In this document: piece after piece, positions 44,145 to 53,377 of the stretch
Position numbering within the stretch: position 1 is the first letter of the stretch
Layout: every line of letters begins with the position of its first letter
From: Bacillus multifaciens
GTDB taxonomy: Bacteria > Bacillota > Bacilli > Bacillales > Bacillaceae_G
Length of the DNA stretch: 64,000 nt
Reading direction: 5' to 3'
Assembly (NCBI RefSeq): GCF_030756675.1
Contig: NZ_JAVBXD010000001.1
Span: forward strand, 1-64,000
Program-made: the position numbers and the translations under genes
The notes under the pieces: model-generated
What the model was told of the DNA's origin: nothing
Databases searched by the model: none
What the model saw: the letters and a program-made list of their open reading frames with translations, nothing else

Positions 44145-45268
44145 TTTTTCATCTCCTCTTTTTCTAACAAATCGCTCACAAGTTTGCGAAATTCGGTATT
44201 AAACTCATCATTTATTCCATTTTGCACATTTGAAAACACAGTGACAAGTAGTCTTTTGTCCCAATTAAAGTTATTAAATGTATTCCAGCCGGAAAGTACA
44301 CCATGATTATGATAATAATCTGGATATATATAAAAGCTAAATGCATATTTTCTGTCTGTGGGTGGTGTTATCATTAATTTCAAACTTTCAGACGAAATAA
44401 GCTTAGTTGTCATTATTGCTTCGTCTAACTTTTGCATATCATGTACCGTGGTATACATCTCACCGCATCCATATAACCAGCTCATAATTAATTTTGGGGC
44501 TAATACAAGTTCATTTTCTTTCTTTTTATACCCTTTTGCAAAATTCACATCTCCTTCTGGTGTCTCTCCCATACCTGACTCTGTCATTCCAGCCGGAATA
44601 AAGATGTGCTCTGTAACGTATTGTGCTATAGATTGTCCCGAGCTTTTTTCTACAATATAAGCTAGCAACATATAATTATAGTCTGTATATAGCCAGCCTT
44701 GCCCCGGTTGAAAAGCAGTTGGTTGTTGTCCAAGCCACGTTACTAAATTCAGCCTAGATGCCGCATTCACTTTCCCTTTCCCGTGTTCAGGGAGTCCTGA
44801 TGTATGCGTTAATAAATGATATAATGTAATATTTTTATTCGCAGGAAAAGATGGAATATATGTATGTACATTGTCCTGTATATTTAACTTCCCTTGTTCT
44901 TGCAACTGTAAAACCGATACAGCAACAGCAGTTTTTGTAATAGAACCAATTCGATATTTTGTTTGCGGTGTATTTTCAATTTGTTTTTGAACATCCGCAT
45001 AGCCATACCCTTTATTTATGATTGTACGACCTTGATGGGAAACAAGGACTGATCCATTAAATTGTTTATCTTTTAGATACTGATCTAGTTTTTGGGTAAC
45101 AGCGGTATAATCAATTTCTTTCTCTTTTTCTTTTTCTTTCGTTGTATTAGCAGGGGCAGTTGTTTTTATTGATTGTGCTTCTTTTTTAGCAGGTACTTTA
45201 AAAAAGAAGTAGCTTCCTACTAATAAAACAGAAAGTAAAAAAATAATTGTGCTCCATAACGTCTTCAT
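44141..45268 (-). CDS. Membrane-anchored serine hydrolase (beta-lactamase/PBP-like)
   Basis: A 375-aa protein. Residues 5-22 form a membrane anchor, followed by a Lys/Glu-rich linker (KEKEKEKE) and a class C beta-lactamase-fold domain facing outwards. The nucleophile motif is SITK in RIGSITKTAV; the second motif reads YTDYNYM (usual Y-x-N replaced by Y-T-D or shifted); the third is HNHGVLSGWN. Likely a peptidoglycan- or D-peptide-acting esterase/carboxypeptidase, not a resistance beta-lactamase. Overlaps ykwC. Confidence 0.85.
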   Translation of the reverse strand: MKTLWSTIIFLLSVLLVGSYFFFKVPAKKEAQSIKTTAPANTTKEKEKEKEIDYTAVTQKLDQYLKDKQFNGSVLVSHQGRTIINKGYGYADVQKQIENTPQTKYRIGSITKTAVAVSVLQLQEQGKLNIQDNVHTYIPSFPANKNITLYHLLTHTSGLPEHGKGKVNAASRLNLVTWLGQQPTAFQPGQGWLYTDYNYMLLAYIVEKSSGQSIAQYVTEHIFIPAGMTESGMGETPEGDVNFAKGYKKKENELVLAPKLIMSWLYGCGEMYTTVHDMQKLDEAIMTTKLISSESLKLMITPPTDRKYAFSFYIYPDYYHNHGVLSGWNTFNNFNWDKRLLVTVFSNVQNGINDEFNTEFRKLVSDLLEKEEMKK

Positions 45269-45366
45269 TCCTAAAAATCCTCCATCGCATCTTATATATT
45301 TACTCCCCCCTCTTCCCCATTATCCGTTAATAAAAAAAAATCGCAACAATTTGTTGCGAAAAAATA

Positions 45367-46677
45367 TTACATTTTTTCTTTTCGATATAAGCAAACTTGA
45401 TTTTTCCCCTTCTTTTTTGCTTCATATAATGCAACATCTGCTCGATGCATTAACATTTCTTTTGTAATTCCATTTTCAAATGCAGCGACACCAAAACTTG
45501 CGGTTATCTTTGAAATTCCAGAAATTTTTTTTGTTTCAATAAAAAAACGAATCGATTCTGCAATCTGAAATGCTTCTTTTTCTGTCACTTGAGACAAAAA
45601 AAGAACAAATTCTTCTCCGCCCCATCTTGCAAAAACATGATGCGGCTGTAATTTTGCTGTCACAAGCTCCGTCAATTGTACCAATGCTAAATCTCCAAAA
45701 TCATACCCATACGTGTCATTTACTTGTTTGAAATTATCCAGATCAAATAAAACGAGAGCAAATGATTGGTTCATTCTTAAAGCAGTTTCCCAACCTTCTG
45801 AAAATAGCCTTTGAAACTTCATTCTATTATAAATATTTGTCAGAGAATCAGTTGTTGCTAAACGTTCTTGCTCTTTATAGTCTTCTTCTAGCTCTGTAAT
45901 ATCTGTACATGTCGCGATGAATCGTGATACATCATTAGGTAACGGAGCAATACGTAACAAGAATACTCTTCCTTCTCCAACCTCATTATACATTTTAATT
46001 TTTCTTGCGTGCGTTAAGCAATCATCAATCCACATTGTATTATTTTCCGCAATGTAATAGCCATTCTCCTGAGCAAAATATTCTGCAAATGTCATATGCT
46101 GCTCATGATATGACATAAGATCTTCATATCCGAAAAAACGCAAAAAATTCGTATTACAATCTATAATTTCATCATCTTCTAAAATAAGGAATAAATCATT
46201 CTGAAAATCAAATATCATTTGAAGTAACTCTTGCTGTAACATGACTTGTTTTACTAATGATAACTCATACATACTCTTTTGCACTTCAGCAAGTACAGAT
46301 TGCGGCGTAATTGGAGGTAATACAATGTTTCGTATACCAAGTTTAATAAGGTCAACAAATTGAGGTGTTACTTCTTCACTCCATACAATGATAAACGATA
46401 TATCTGAAGTGAAGAGTTCTTTTACAAAATCAACTTGAGAGGCTTGCGAGATGTATATAATGACAATTTGCGGCTGGACTTTATCAATCAATATTTTTCC
46501 TTCTTCAAAACTGTGTGCCAAAAACAGGCACTTTGGCTTTAACATTGCAATTGTCTGTTGTTCATTATGCCCTTCTTCAATATACAATACATTCATATCA
46601 AGATCCTGTAATACATTTTGAAAGACTGTATGTTCCAATAAAAAACGTAGAATGTGCACCATTAGGCTTTCACTCAC
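45367..46677 (-). CDS. Diguanylate cyclase with PAS domain
   Basis: A 436-aa signalling protein: an N-terminal receiver-like region (about 15-125) lacking a clear phospho-acceptor setting, a PAS domain (about 145-270, FDFQNDLFLILEDDEIIDCN), and a GGDEF domain (about 275-436) with TDSLTNIYNRMKF and an intact RWGGEEF. The RxxD inhibitory site that normally lies just upstream is absent (LQPHHVFARWGGEEF), so product inhibition should be weak. It makes c-di-GMP in response to a PAS-bound signal. No membrane helix. Confidence 0.9.
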   Translation of the reverse strand: MSESLMVHILRFLLEHTVFQNVLQDLDMNVLYIEEGHNEQQTIAMLKPKCLFLAHSFEEGKILIDKVQPQIVIIYISQASQVDFVKELFTSDISFIIVWSEEVTPQFVDLIKLGIRNIVLPPITPQSVLAEVQKSMYELSLVKQVMLQQELLQMIFDFQNDLFLILEDDEIIDCNTNFLRFFGYEDLMSYHEQHMTFAEYFAQENGYYIAENNTMWIDDCLTHARKIKMYNEVGEGRVFLLRIAPLPNDVSRFIATCTDITELEEDYKEQERLATTDSLTNIYNRMKFQRLFSEGWETALRMNQSFALVLFDLDNFKQVNDTYGYDFGDLALVQLTELVTAKLQPHHVFARWGGEEFVLFLSQVTEKEAFQIAESIRFFIETKKISGISKITASFGVAAFENGITKEMLMHRADVALYEAKKKGKNQVCLYRKEKM

Positions 46678-46868
46678 TTTATTTATCCCATTCTTACACC
46701 CTACTACAGAGCTACTCTTAACAACTTAATTTGTTCAACAAACCATCACATGGCAGTTTCTCGTTATATAAACCCATTAAAATACTGTTTCATCTTTTTA
46801 TTGTATGTCAACAATAAATAAGACGTCTGTGCGAATATCTTCTATTATCCATATCTTTTTTAAAAGAC

Positions 46869-46896
46869 TTGACAATAGAAATGCATATGTTATATC
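46869..46896 (+). promoter_or_regulatory. SigA-type promoter of nitroreductase gene
   Basis: TTGACA (46869-46874) and TATATC (46891-46896) with a 16-bp spacer, about 90 bp upstream of the start codon. The 310-bp gap 46678-46987 contains this promoter and the palindrome at 46911. Confidence 0.65.
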
Positions 46897-46910
46897 CTTT
46901 TACAGTATCA

Positions 46911-46927
46911 ACTTACAAAATGTAAGT
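46911..46927. promoter_or_regulatory. Palindromic operator before nitroreductase
   Basis: ACTTACA-AAA-TGTAAGT, perfect 7-bp arms, positioned just downstream of the -10. The form resembles operators of HxlR/DUF24 (YodB-type) or MarR redox repressors that control quinone-detoxifying nitroreductases. Confidence 0.65.
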
Positions 46928-46987
46928 AAAGAACATTTTTTCATTCGAAATGATTTACAATTAGAAACGAAGCTTGGAGGAACTATT

Positions 46988-47605
46988 ATGACAAAGCAAG
47001 ATTTCTTTACTGTTTTATACGAACGTACATCTAATCGTGCTTTCAACCCTGAAAAAGAAATTTCTAAAGAGGAACTAAATGATATTTTAAAAGCTGCTGG
47101 CCAAGCACCATCAGCATGGAATCTACAACATTGGAAATTCCTTGTATTCCAAGGAGAAGATGTACAACGTCGTTTACATCCAATCGCATATAAGCAACAA
47201 CAAATTCTCGATGCCTCTGCAGTTGTTGCTATATTAGGCGACCTAGAAGCATATAAAAGTGTTGATTCTGTATACGGTTCACTTGTAGAACAAGGACTTA
47301 TGCAGGAAGAAGCAAAAAATCGTTTAGCTCAAAATATTGAAAGTGCATATCAACGTGAACAATACCCGCGTGACGCAGCGTTCTCAAACGCATCTTTAGC
47401 AGCAATGCAGCTTATGCTTGCAGCAAAAGCAACTGGTTGGGATACATGTGCAATCGGAGGATTCAATCCACAAGCATTAATGGAGGAGTTTAACGTTTCT
47501 ACTCGTTACATTCCAATTATGTTAATTACAATTGGTGAATCTACCTTAGCAGGGCACCCAGCACCACGCATGAGCGTAGAACAAGTAACAGAATGGGCAA
47601 AATAA
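46988..47605 (+). CDS. NAD(P)H nitroreductase family protein
   Basis: A 205-aa flavoprotein. The start is ATG 46988 behind GGAGG (frame opens earlier, but no other start is supported). FMN-binding motifs YERTSNRAF and the C-terminal GWDTCAIGGFN, and APSAWNLQHWKF. Similar to YodC/MhqN enzymes that reduce quinones, nitroaromatics or azo compounds under electrophile stress. The palindrome in its promoter supports redox regulation. Confidence 0.88.
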   Translation: MTKQDFFTVLYERTSNRAFNPEKEISKEELNDILKAAGQAPSAWNLQHWKFLVFQGEDVQRRLHPIAYKQQQILDASAVVAILGDLEAYKSVDSVYGSLVEQGLMQEEAKNRLAQNIESAYQREQYPRDAAFSNASLAAMQLMLAAKATGWDTCAIGGFNPQALMEEFNVSTRYIPIMLITIGESTLAGHPAPRMSVEQVTEWAK

Positions 47606-47606
47606 A

Positions 47607-47632
47607 AACCTCCATAAGTGGAGGTTTTTTTC
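47607..47632 (+). terminator. Terminator after nitroreductase
   Basis: AAAACCTCCA / TGGAGGTTTT stem followed by Ts. Confidence 0.85.
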
Positions 47633-47691
47633 ATCCCTCACGAATGGAACCTCTCAACAACTTTAAATATGACAACAGTTATTATCCCTCT

Positions 47692-47889
47692 ATATAAATC
47701 CATTTTATTTTTTTGACATATACATCACAGCTATGCAGAATACAACATAACCGCTACTGGCTTTCTCCTCTTGTCTGAAACCTCGCGTGTGACAAGAAAA
47801 GGCCTGACCGCTGCTATACACGGACAGATGCTCTCGTCCTTCTCTAAAAGAAAGGAAGGGTTTATGTCATTTTTTTACTTTCTCATATC
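47692..47889 (+). repeat. bcr1-type repeat
   Basis: A ~198-bp copy: left end ATATAAATCCATTTTATTTT, CACAGCTATGCAGAATACAACATAA, CGCGTGTGACAAG, GCCTGACCGC, CTCTCG, TTTATGTCA; the right end is degenerate (TCTCATATCT). It occupies most of the 414-bp gap 47606-48019. This copy is not placed at the 3' end of a convergent gene. Confidence 0.8.
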
Positions 47890-48019
47890 TATCTTCTTCA
47901 CTTCTCTAAATATTAAAAGCAGATTACTATCTAGGAATGGTAGAGTGTAATCTAAAGGTGCTTTTTTGTTACAATTGTGATACAATAGTAACAAATTGAT
48001 AACAAGTGAGGGATTTGCG

Positions 48020-48238
48020 TTGAATTTATATGGAAGCTTTATCGCCATATTGTGCTACATGGTCACAGTACTGCTTCTGTACTTCGTTGGGGATATGACA
48101 AATATTGCGATGCTACAGTTTTCAAAAGAAACAACGCTTCAATCAGAAATTAGTCAGTATGCCTCTCGCTCTTTTGCACCATTACTATTAGCACTTCCTG
48201 TATATATTATTGTTTTATATAAAAGCAAAAAAATATAA
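48020..48238 (+). CDS. Small membrane protein, 72 aa
   Basis: I use TTG 48020, which has GTGAGGG eight bases upstream, rather than an ATG 24 bases earlier that lacks an RBS. The protein starts MNLYGSFIAILCYMVTVLLL and has two hydrophobic helices (about 5-23 and 53-68) joined by a soluble loop with a basic C-terminus (YKSKKI). No family recognised. Confidence 0.7.
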   Translation: MNLYGSFIAILCYMVTVLLLYFVGDMTNIAMLQFSKETTLQSEISQYASRSFAPLLLALPVYIIVLYKSKKI

Positions 48239-48272
48239 AGACTGCCTTGATGAAAAAGAGGCAGTCTTTTTT
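48239..48272 (+). terminator. Terminator
   Basis: AAGACTGCCT...AGGCAGTCTT stem followed by a T run. Confidence 0.85.
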
Positions 48273-48413
48273 CTATACATATCCGCTTTTTGTCCAAACT
48301 CTCATTTCCATATTCTCATATGTTATAAGAGAAATAACAGCATTTTACCTAAAGTATTTATTCCTTTCCTAAAAAATAGGAAAAAATCTAAAAAAATTCT
48401 TCATTATGTCCAA

Positions 48414-48441
48414 ACAATGCATGTACCTAAAGCATATCTTA
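48414..48441 (+). promoter_or_regulatory. SigK-type promoter
   Basis: AC (48414-48415, in AAAC) and CATATCTTA (48433-48441) with a 17-bp spacer match the SigK consensus (mAC, 16-17 bp, CATANNNTA) in full, 24 bp before the start codon of the small Arg/Asp-rich protein. Confidence 0.75.
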
Positions 48442-48464
48442 TTAATGTGAAGGGGGTGAGAATT

Positions 48465-48755
48465 ATGTTCGGAGGATGTTTTGGATTTGATGACTGCGAT
48501 CGCCGTAGCGATCGCCGTAGCCATAGACGCGACGACCGCCGTAGTGATGGTAATAGAAATCGTTTATGCAATGTTCTTAGAAACCTTTCTATCGGCACTC
48601 AAATTGCTCTATTAACAATTAGAGATAACGGTTCTTTCAATAACGTTGTATTTGAAGGCTTCTCAAATGGCGTAGCACTTTTCTCAGGAGGAGACATTAC
48701 AGGTTCAGGTTTATTACGTGTTTGCCCACACGACGTTGTAGCGATCGTTTTCTAA
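48465..48755 (+). CDS. Candidate spore coat/exosporium protein
   Basis: A 96-aa protein starting at ATG 48465 behind AAGGGGGTGAG; the longer upstream frame has no support. It begins MFGGCFGFDDC, then an Arg/Asp repeat (DRRSDRRSHRRDDRRSDGNR) and a C-terminal beta-rich domain (LSIGTQIALLTIRDNGSF, VVFEGFSNGVALFSGGDITG, CPHDVVAIVF). Four Cys could cross-link. Composition, small size and the SigK promoter point to a late mother-cell spore-surface protein; the exact family is not known to me. Confidence 0.75.
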   Translation: MFGGCFGFDDCDRRSDRRSHRRDDRRSDGNRNRLCNVLRNLSIGTQIALLTIRDNGSFNNVVFEGFSNGVALFSGGDITGSGLLRVCPHDVVAIVF

Positions 48756-48769
48756 TAAAAGTCAGTACT

Positions 48770-48800
48770 TTCCAGGAAAGCTATTGCTTTCCTGGTTTTA
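48770..48800 (+). terminator. Terminator
   Basis: CCAGGAAAGC...GCTTTCCTGG stem followed by TTTTATTTATT. Confidence 0.85.
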
Positions 48801-48832
48801 TTTATTCAACTACTCACGAAGAAATGAATTGC

Positions 48833-48874
48833 ACAAAAAAACTGGGACCGATTTCAAATCAGTCCCAGGTTTTT
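48833..48874 (-). terminator. Terminator of ptsHI
   Basis: AACTGGGAC... / ...GTCCCAG stem with inner GATTT/AAATC pairing, T run on the minus strand, just past the ptsI stop. Confidence 0.8.
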
Positions 48875-48878
48875 TTCA

Positions 48879-50591
48879 TTAAATACTTTTTACAAGTTCA
48901 ACTACTTCTTCAGCAGTTGACATGTTTAAAGCTTTTTGTGCTAATTCTTCCATTTGTACTTTTGAAAGCTTGCGAATTTGTGTTCTCGCTGGAAGAATAG
49001 ATGTTGCGCTCATACTAAATTCATCTAATCCTAATCCAACTAACAATGGAATTGCTAGGGCATCTCCTGCCATTTCACCGCACATACCAGCCCATTTTCC
49101 TTCTTTATGAGCTGCATCAATAACCATTTTTACAAGGCGTAAAATCGCCGGATTATATGGTTGATATAGGTATGCTACGCGTTCATTCATACGATCCGCT
49201 GCCATTGTGTATTGAATTAAATCATTCGTTCCGATAGAGAAGAAATCTACTTCTTTTGCAAATTGGTCAGCTAATACCGCTGAAGCAGGAATTTCAACCA
49301 TCATACCTACTTCAATAGCGTCTGAAACAACTACATTAGCTTGTACAAGTTTCTCTTTCTCTTCTAATAAAACTGCTTTTGCTTGACGGAATTCATCAAG
49401 AGTTGCAATCATCGGGAACATAATTTTTAAGTTACCGTATACACTTGCACGAAGCAAAGCACGAAGTTGTGTACGGAAGATATCCTGTTCTTCTAAGCAT
49501 AAACGAATTGCACGGTAACCTAAGAACGGGTTCATTTCTTTTGGTAAATGTAAGTATGGAAGTTCTTTATCGCCACCAATGTCAAGTGTACGAACGACAA
49601 CTGGTTGACCTTCTCCTACACCCTCAAGAACAGCTTTGTATGCTTCAAATTGTTCTTCTTCTGTTGGAAGATTGTCACGGCCCATATATAAGAATTCTGT
49701 ACGATATAAGCCAACGCCTTCACCGCCGTTATCAATAACACCTTTTACATCTTTCGGTGTACCGATATTTGCCACAAGCTCTACATGGTGATTATCAGCT
49801 GTAACTGTCGCTTCATTCTTTAATTTTGCCCACTCTGCTTTTTGTTCTTCAAATTGTGCTTTCTTTTCTTCATAAGCACGAAGAGTTTCTTCAGATGGGT
49901 TTACAATTACTTCTCCGTCTAAACCGTCGATAATTACGATATCGCCGTTTTGGATTTGTTCCATAACAACTTTTGTACCAACAACAGCTGGTATTTCCAT
50001 AGAGCGAGCCATAATTGCAGAGTGAGATGTACGTCCACCAATATCAGTTGTAAAACCTTTTGCATATTGGCGGTTTAACTGAGCTGTATCAGATGGTGTT
50101 AAATCTTCTGCAATAATGATTACTTCTTCAGAAATTGTGCTAGGGTTTGAGAAGTTAATTCCAAGTAGATGTGCAATAACACGCTTTGTCACATCACGAA
50201 TATCAGCTGCACGTTCTTTCATATATTCGTTATCCATGCTCTCAAACATAGTAATGAACATTGATGCAACTTCATCCATCGCAAAGTCAGCGTTTACTTT
50301 CTCGTTTTTCACTTTATCTTTTACTGGGTTTACTAGTTCTGGATCATTTAATACTAATAAATGTGCTTCAAAGATAGCCGCTTTATCAGCACCAAGCTCA
50401 GCAAAAGCATGATTTTTAATTGCTTCTAATTCAGATTTTGATTTCTCAAGCGCAGCTTCTAAGCGTGCGATTTCCGCAGCTTCATCCAAAATCGTTTTCT
50501 TTACAAGGTTAAATTCAGGATTTTCTAAACGGAATGCCTTTGCAATGGCAATACCACTTGATGCAGCAATCCCTTTAATGTTAAGAGTCAT
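48879..50591 (-). CDS. ptsI: PTS enzyme I
   Basis: A 570-aa phosphoenolpyruvate-protein phosphotransferase. The phosphorylated histidine lies in [21 protein letters not shown] split around His189, and the PEP-binding barrel has [31 protein letters not shown] and the catalytic GMCGEMAGD. It passes phosphate from PEP to HPr. Its ATG overlaps the ptsH stop by one base (TAATG). Normal length. Confidence 0.96.
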   Translation of the reverse strand: MTLNIKGIAASSGIAIAKAFRLENPEFNLVKKTILDEAAEIARLEAALEKSKSELEAIKNHAFAELGADKAAIFEAHLLVLNDPELVNPVKDKVKNEKVNADFAMDEVASMFITMFESMDNEYMKERAADIRDVTKRVIAHLLGINFSNPSTISEEVIIIAEDLTPSDTAQLNRQYAKGFTTDIGGRTSHSAIMARSMEIPAVVGTKVVMEQIQNGDIVIIDGLDGEVIVNPSEETLRAYEEKKAQFEEQKAEWAKLKNEATVTADNHHVELVANIGTPKDVKGVIDNGGEGVGLYRTEFLYMGRDNLPTEEEQFEAYKAVLEGVGEGQPVVVRTLDIGGDKELPYLHLPKEMNPFLGYRAIRLCLEEQDIFRTQLRALLRASVYGNLKIMFPMIATLDEFRQAKAVLLEEKEKLVQANVVVSDAIEVGMMVEIPASAVLADQFAKEVDFFSIGTNDLIQYTMAADRMNERVAYLYQPYNPAILRLVKMVIDAAHKEGKWAGMCGEMAGDALAIPLLVGLGLDEFSMSATSILPARTQIRKLSKVQMEELAQKALNMSTAEEVVELVKSI

Positions 50592-50854
50592 TATTCCCCT
50601 AATCCTTCGTTTTTCATAGTTTCTTCGATAGCTGCTACTGCTTGAGCTGCATCATCACCATTTGCAGTAATTTTGATTTCTGCGCCTTGTTGAATACCTA
50701 AAGACATAACACCCATAATTGATTTTAAGTTTACAGTTTTGCCATTATACTCTAAGTTAATATCTGCACCAAATTTGCTTGCAGTGTTCACAAGTAAAGT
50801 TGCTGGACGAGCATGAATTCCAGAATCGCTAGTTACTTTAAAGATTTTTTCCAT
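50591..50854 (-). CDS. ptsH: HPr phosphocarrier protein
   Basis: An 87-aa HPr. The active-site His15 is in [12 protein letters not shown] and the regulatory Ser46 in [12 protein letters not shown], so both PTS transfer and HPrK/CcpA signalling forms are possible. RBS GGAGATAG before ATG 50854. First gene of ptsHI; a terminator lies between it and ptsG, so it may have its own promoter or depend on read-through. Confidence 0.96.
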   Translation of the reverse strand: MEKIFKVTSDSGIHARPATLLVNTASKFGADINLEYNGKTVNLKSIMGVMSLGIQQGAEIKITANGDDAAQAVAAIEETMKNEGLGE

Positions 50855-50929
50855 AATGATCTATCTCCTTTAATCACAATATATTTTAAGTTGTATAGAC
50901 GTGAGTATCACATCATCTTTATTTTATAA

Positions 50930-50972
50930 AATAGGCGATGAGCGGTCAACTACATCGCCTATTTTTATTATC
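50930..50972 (-). terminator. Terminator of ptsG
   Basis: AATAGGCGATG / CATCGCCTATT stem (10-11 bp) with A/T runs on both sides, between ptsG and ptsH. Confidence 0.85.
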
Positions 50973-50992
50973 AACATTTTGTGTCTAAATTT

Positions 50993-53053
50993 TTAATGGA
51001 TGTCAATAACGCTTGTTTCACCTGTCTTAACATTACCTTGCTTTTTGATTTCAACTTGTTGTCCTTCTTGTAAGTTTGTGAAAACAATTGGCGTAATAAT
51101 AGAAGGTGCATTTTCTTTTACAAACGCTATATCTACTTTTAATAACGGCTGGCCTTGTGTTACTTTGTCTCCTTGAGAAACTAACGCTTCAAAGCCTTCT
51201 CCATTTAGTTTCACTGTATCAATACCGAAGTGAATTAAAATTTCTTTTCCGCCTTCTGATTGAATACCGATTGCATGTTTTGTTGGGAATACGTTCACAA
51301 TTTCACCATTTACAGGAGATACTACTGTTCCTTCTGTTGGTTCAATTGCAAAACCATCACCCATCATTTTCCCAGAGAATACTTGATCTGGCACTTCAGT
51401 AATTGATAAAATTTTACCTTCAATTGGAATCGCAATTACTTCATTTGTATCTTTTTGTACAGGTTCTTCTACTTTCGCAGGTGCTTGTTTTTCAACATGT
51501 ACTGCACGGCCTGCCATAATATCTTGAATTTGTGATTTTAAAGTATCTGATTTTGGGCCGAAGATTGCTTGAATATTGTTACCAACTTCAAGAACACCTG
51601 CTGCTCCAAGCTCTTTTAAACGATCTTTGTTTACATCCTTTTGTTCCTTTACTTGCACGCGTAAACGTGTAATACAAGCATCTAAAGAAGCGATGTTTTC
51701 TTTTCCACCAAGTGCTACTAAAATCTCACCTGGAAGCTCGCCTGCTTCTACTTTTCCTGCTCCGTCATTTTCTTCAACTACTTCACGACCTGGTGTTTTT
51801 AAATTCCATTTACGAATTGCGAAGCGGAATCCGAAGTAGTATATCACTGCTAGTACAAGACCAACAATAATTACCCACCACCATGCTGTACGGTTTGGTA
51901 ATACACCGAATAAGATAAAGTCAATTAAACCACCAGAGAATGTCATCCCGATTTTAACGTTTAAAATTTGCATAGTCATAAATGATAAACCAGCAAATAC
52001 TGCGTGAATTCCAAATAGTACAGGTGCTACGAATAAGAATGAGAACTCAATCGGTTCTGTAATACCAGTTAAGAAAGATGTTAACGCAGCAGAAGCTAAA
52101 ATACCAGCTGCCAATTTTTTATTTTCTGGACGTGCTTCATGGTACATCGCTAACGCTGCTGCCGGAAGACCGAACATCATGAACGGGAACTTACCAGTTG
52201 TAAATGTACCAGCTGTTAACTCCACACCATCTTTTAATTGTGCCATGAAAATCTTTTGGTCACCGTGAATAATTTCACCTGCAGCATTTGTATATTGACC
52301 AAACTCAAACCAGAATGGCGCATAGAAAATATGATGTAATCCAAATGGAATTAAAGAACGTTCAATTAGACCGAATATAAATGCTGCTAATGTTTTATTT
52401 GTATCAATCATGTGATGCGAGAATGAATTTAAACCACCTTGAATTGTCGGCCAAATAAAGCACATTACAATCCCTAAAATTAAAGAGAATGTTGCTGTTG
52501 CAATTGGTACGAAACGTTTACCAGCAAAGAATCCTAAGTATGATGGTAATTCAATATTAAAGTATTTATTATAACAATATGCTGCTAATATCCCTACAAG
52601 AATACCACCAAACACTCCCGTTTGAAGTGTTGGAATGCCTAATACATTTGCATAAGATGGATCTGCAAAACCAGTTTTAATTGGATCTCCAGCTTTGCTT
52701 GTTACTTGAACTAACTTGTCTACTCCTAAGAATACGCTCATCGTTTTGTTCATAATCAAATATCCAACGAATGCTGCTAATCCAGCTACTCCGTCTCCAT
52801 TTGCTAACCCGATGGCAACCCCTACTGCGAATAATAGTGCAAGGTTTGCGAAAATAATGTCACCAGATTGTTCCATAATTTTTGCAACTAGAACAAACCA
52901 ATCTGCTTTTAACGCTGGGATATGATTTGTTAACTGAGGGTTTTGGAATGCATTACCAAATCCAAGTAAAATCCCTGCAGCCGGTAAGATTGCAACTGGT
53001 AACATAAGCGCTTTACCGACTTTTTGAAGAACACCAAAGATCTTCTTAAACAT
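50993..53053 (-). CDS. ptsG: Glucose PTS permease EIICBA
   Basis: A 686-aa glucose-specific enzyme II. Order: EIIC membrane domain (about 1-400, starting [19 protein letters not shown]), EIIB (about 420-500, Cys in [11 protein letters not shown]) and EIIA (about 545-680, His in [17 protein letters not shown]). It imports glucose and phosphorylates it using HPr-P. ATG 53053 (RBS GAGGAAGGG) is chosen over an upstream codon. Expression is controlled by the GlcT antiterminator leader that precedes it. Confidence 0.95.
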   Translation of the reverse strand: MFKKIFGVLQKVGKALMLPVAILPAAGILLGFGNAFQNPQLTNHIPALKADWFVLVAKIMEQSGDIIFANLALLFAVGVAIGLANGDGVAGLAAFVGYLIMNKTMSVFLGVDKLVQVTSKAGDPIKTGFADPSYANVLGIPTLQTGVFGGILVGILAAYCYNKYFNIELPSYLGFFAGKRFVPIATATFSLILGIVMCFIWPTIQGGLNSFSHHMIDTNKTLAAFIFGLIERSLIPFGLHHIFYAPFWFEFGQYTNAAGEIIHGDQKIFMAQLKDGVELTAGTFTTGKFPFMMFGLPAAALAMYHEARPENKKLAAGILASAALTSFLTGITEPIEFSFLFVAPVLFGIHAVFAGLSFMTMQILNVKIGMTFSGGLIDFILFGVLPNRTAWWWVIIVGLVLAVIYYFGFRFAIRKWNLKTPGREVVEENDGAGKVEAGELPGEILVALGGKENIASLDACITRLRVQVKEQKDVNKDRLKELGAAGVLEVGNNIQAIFGPKSDTLKSQIQDIMAGRAVHVEKQAPAKVEEPVQKDTNEVIAIPIEGKILSITEVPDQVFSGKMMGDGFAIEPTEGTVVSPVNGEIVNVFPTKHAIGIQSEGGKEILIHFGIDTVKLNGEGFEALVSQGDKVTQGQPLLKVDIAFVKENAPSIITPIVFTNLQEGQQVEIKKQGNVKTGETSVIDIH

Positions 53054-53101
53054 AAATACCCTTCCTCTCTTAATATAATAGATACTTTCGACAAACGCCA
53101 A

Positions 53102-53214
53102 AAGGCATGAGAAAAAAAGATAGAACGATAGCTATACAAAGGGTAGTATGTCCCTTTCTTTAGCTTACATTCCTAACTTTCTTCACTCATGCCTGATCGA
53201 ATCAGTAACACGTG
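53102..53214 (-). promoter_or_regulatory. GlcT RAT antiterminator/terminator in ptsG leader
   Basis: On the minus strand a RAT-like hairpin (53214-53186, containing ACTGATTCGATCAG) overlaps the 5' arm GGCATGAG (53193-53186) of a terminator whose 3' arm CTCATGCC lies at 53111-53104, followed by TTTT. An inner AAAGGG/CCCTTT hairpin fills the loop. Phosphorylation-controlled GlcT binding to the RAT would prevent terminator formation. Confidence 0.85.
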
Positions 53215-53247
53215 TCAAAAATAGGTATACATAATAAGTTCACAAAT

Positions 53248-53263
53248 TAAAGCAAACGTTTTC
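53248..53263. promoter_or_regulatory. cre-like site in ptsG leader
   Basis: AAAGCAAACGTTTTCT (AGAAAACGTTTGCTTT on the ptsG strand), the same core as the mal operators; a candidate CcpA site about 50 bp downstream of the promoter. Confidence 0.6.
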
Positions 53264-53313
53264 TTTGTGTACTGTTATTCATTTGTCGAATTTAGTAGAA
53301 CTTTGTATAACTG

Positions 53314-53342
53314 ATTATACATAACAATTGTAAGCGATTCAA
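53314..53342 (-). promoter_or_regulatory. ptsG promoter
   Basis: TTGAAT (53342-53337) and TATAAT (53319-53314) with a 17-bp spacer on the minus strand, upstream of the RAT leader. Confidence 0.75.
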
Positions 53343-53377
53343 TAGTTTTTTTTTAACGTTTACATTTCCGACAAAAT

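Noticed and set aside
44141-45268. Antibiotic-resistance beta-lactamase
   Set aside because: The protein is membrane-anchored with a degenerate second motif and a coupled metabolic gene; it fits the broad serine hydrolase family better than a resistance enzyme.
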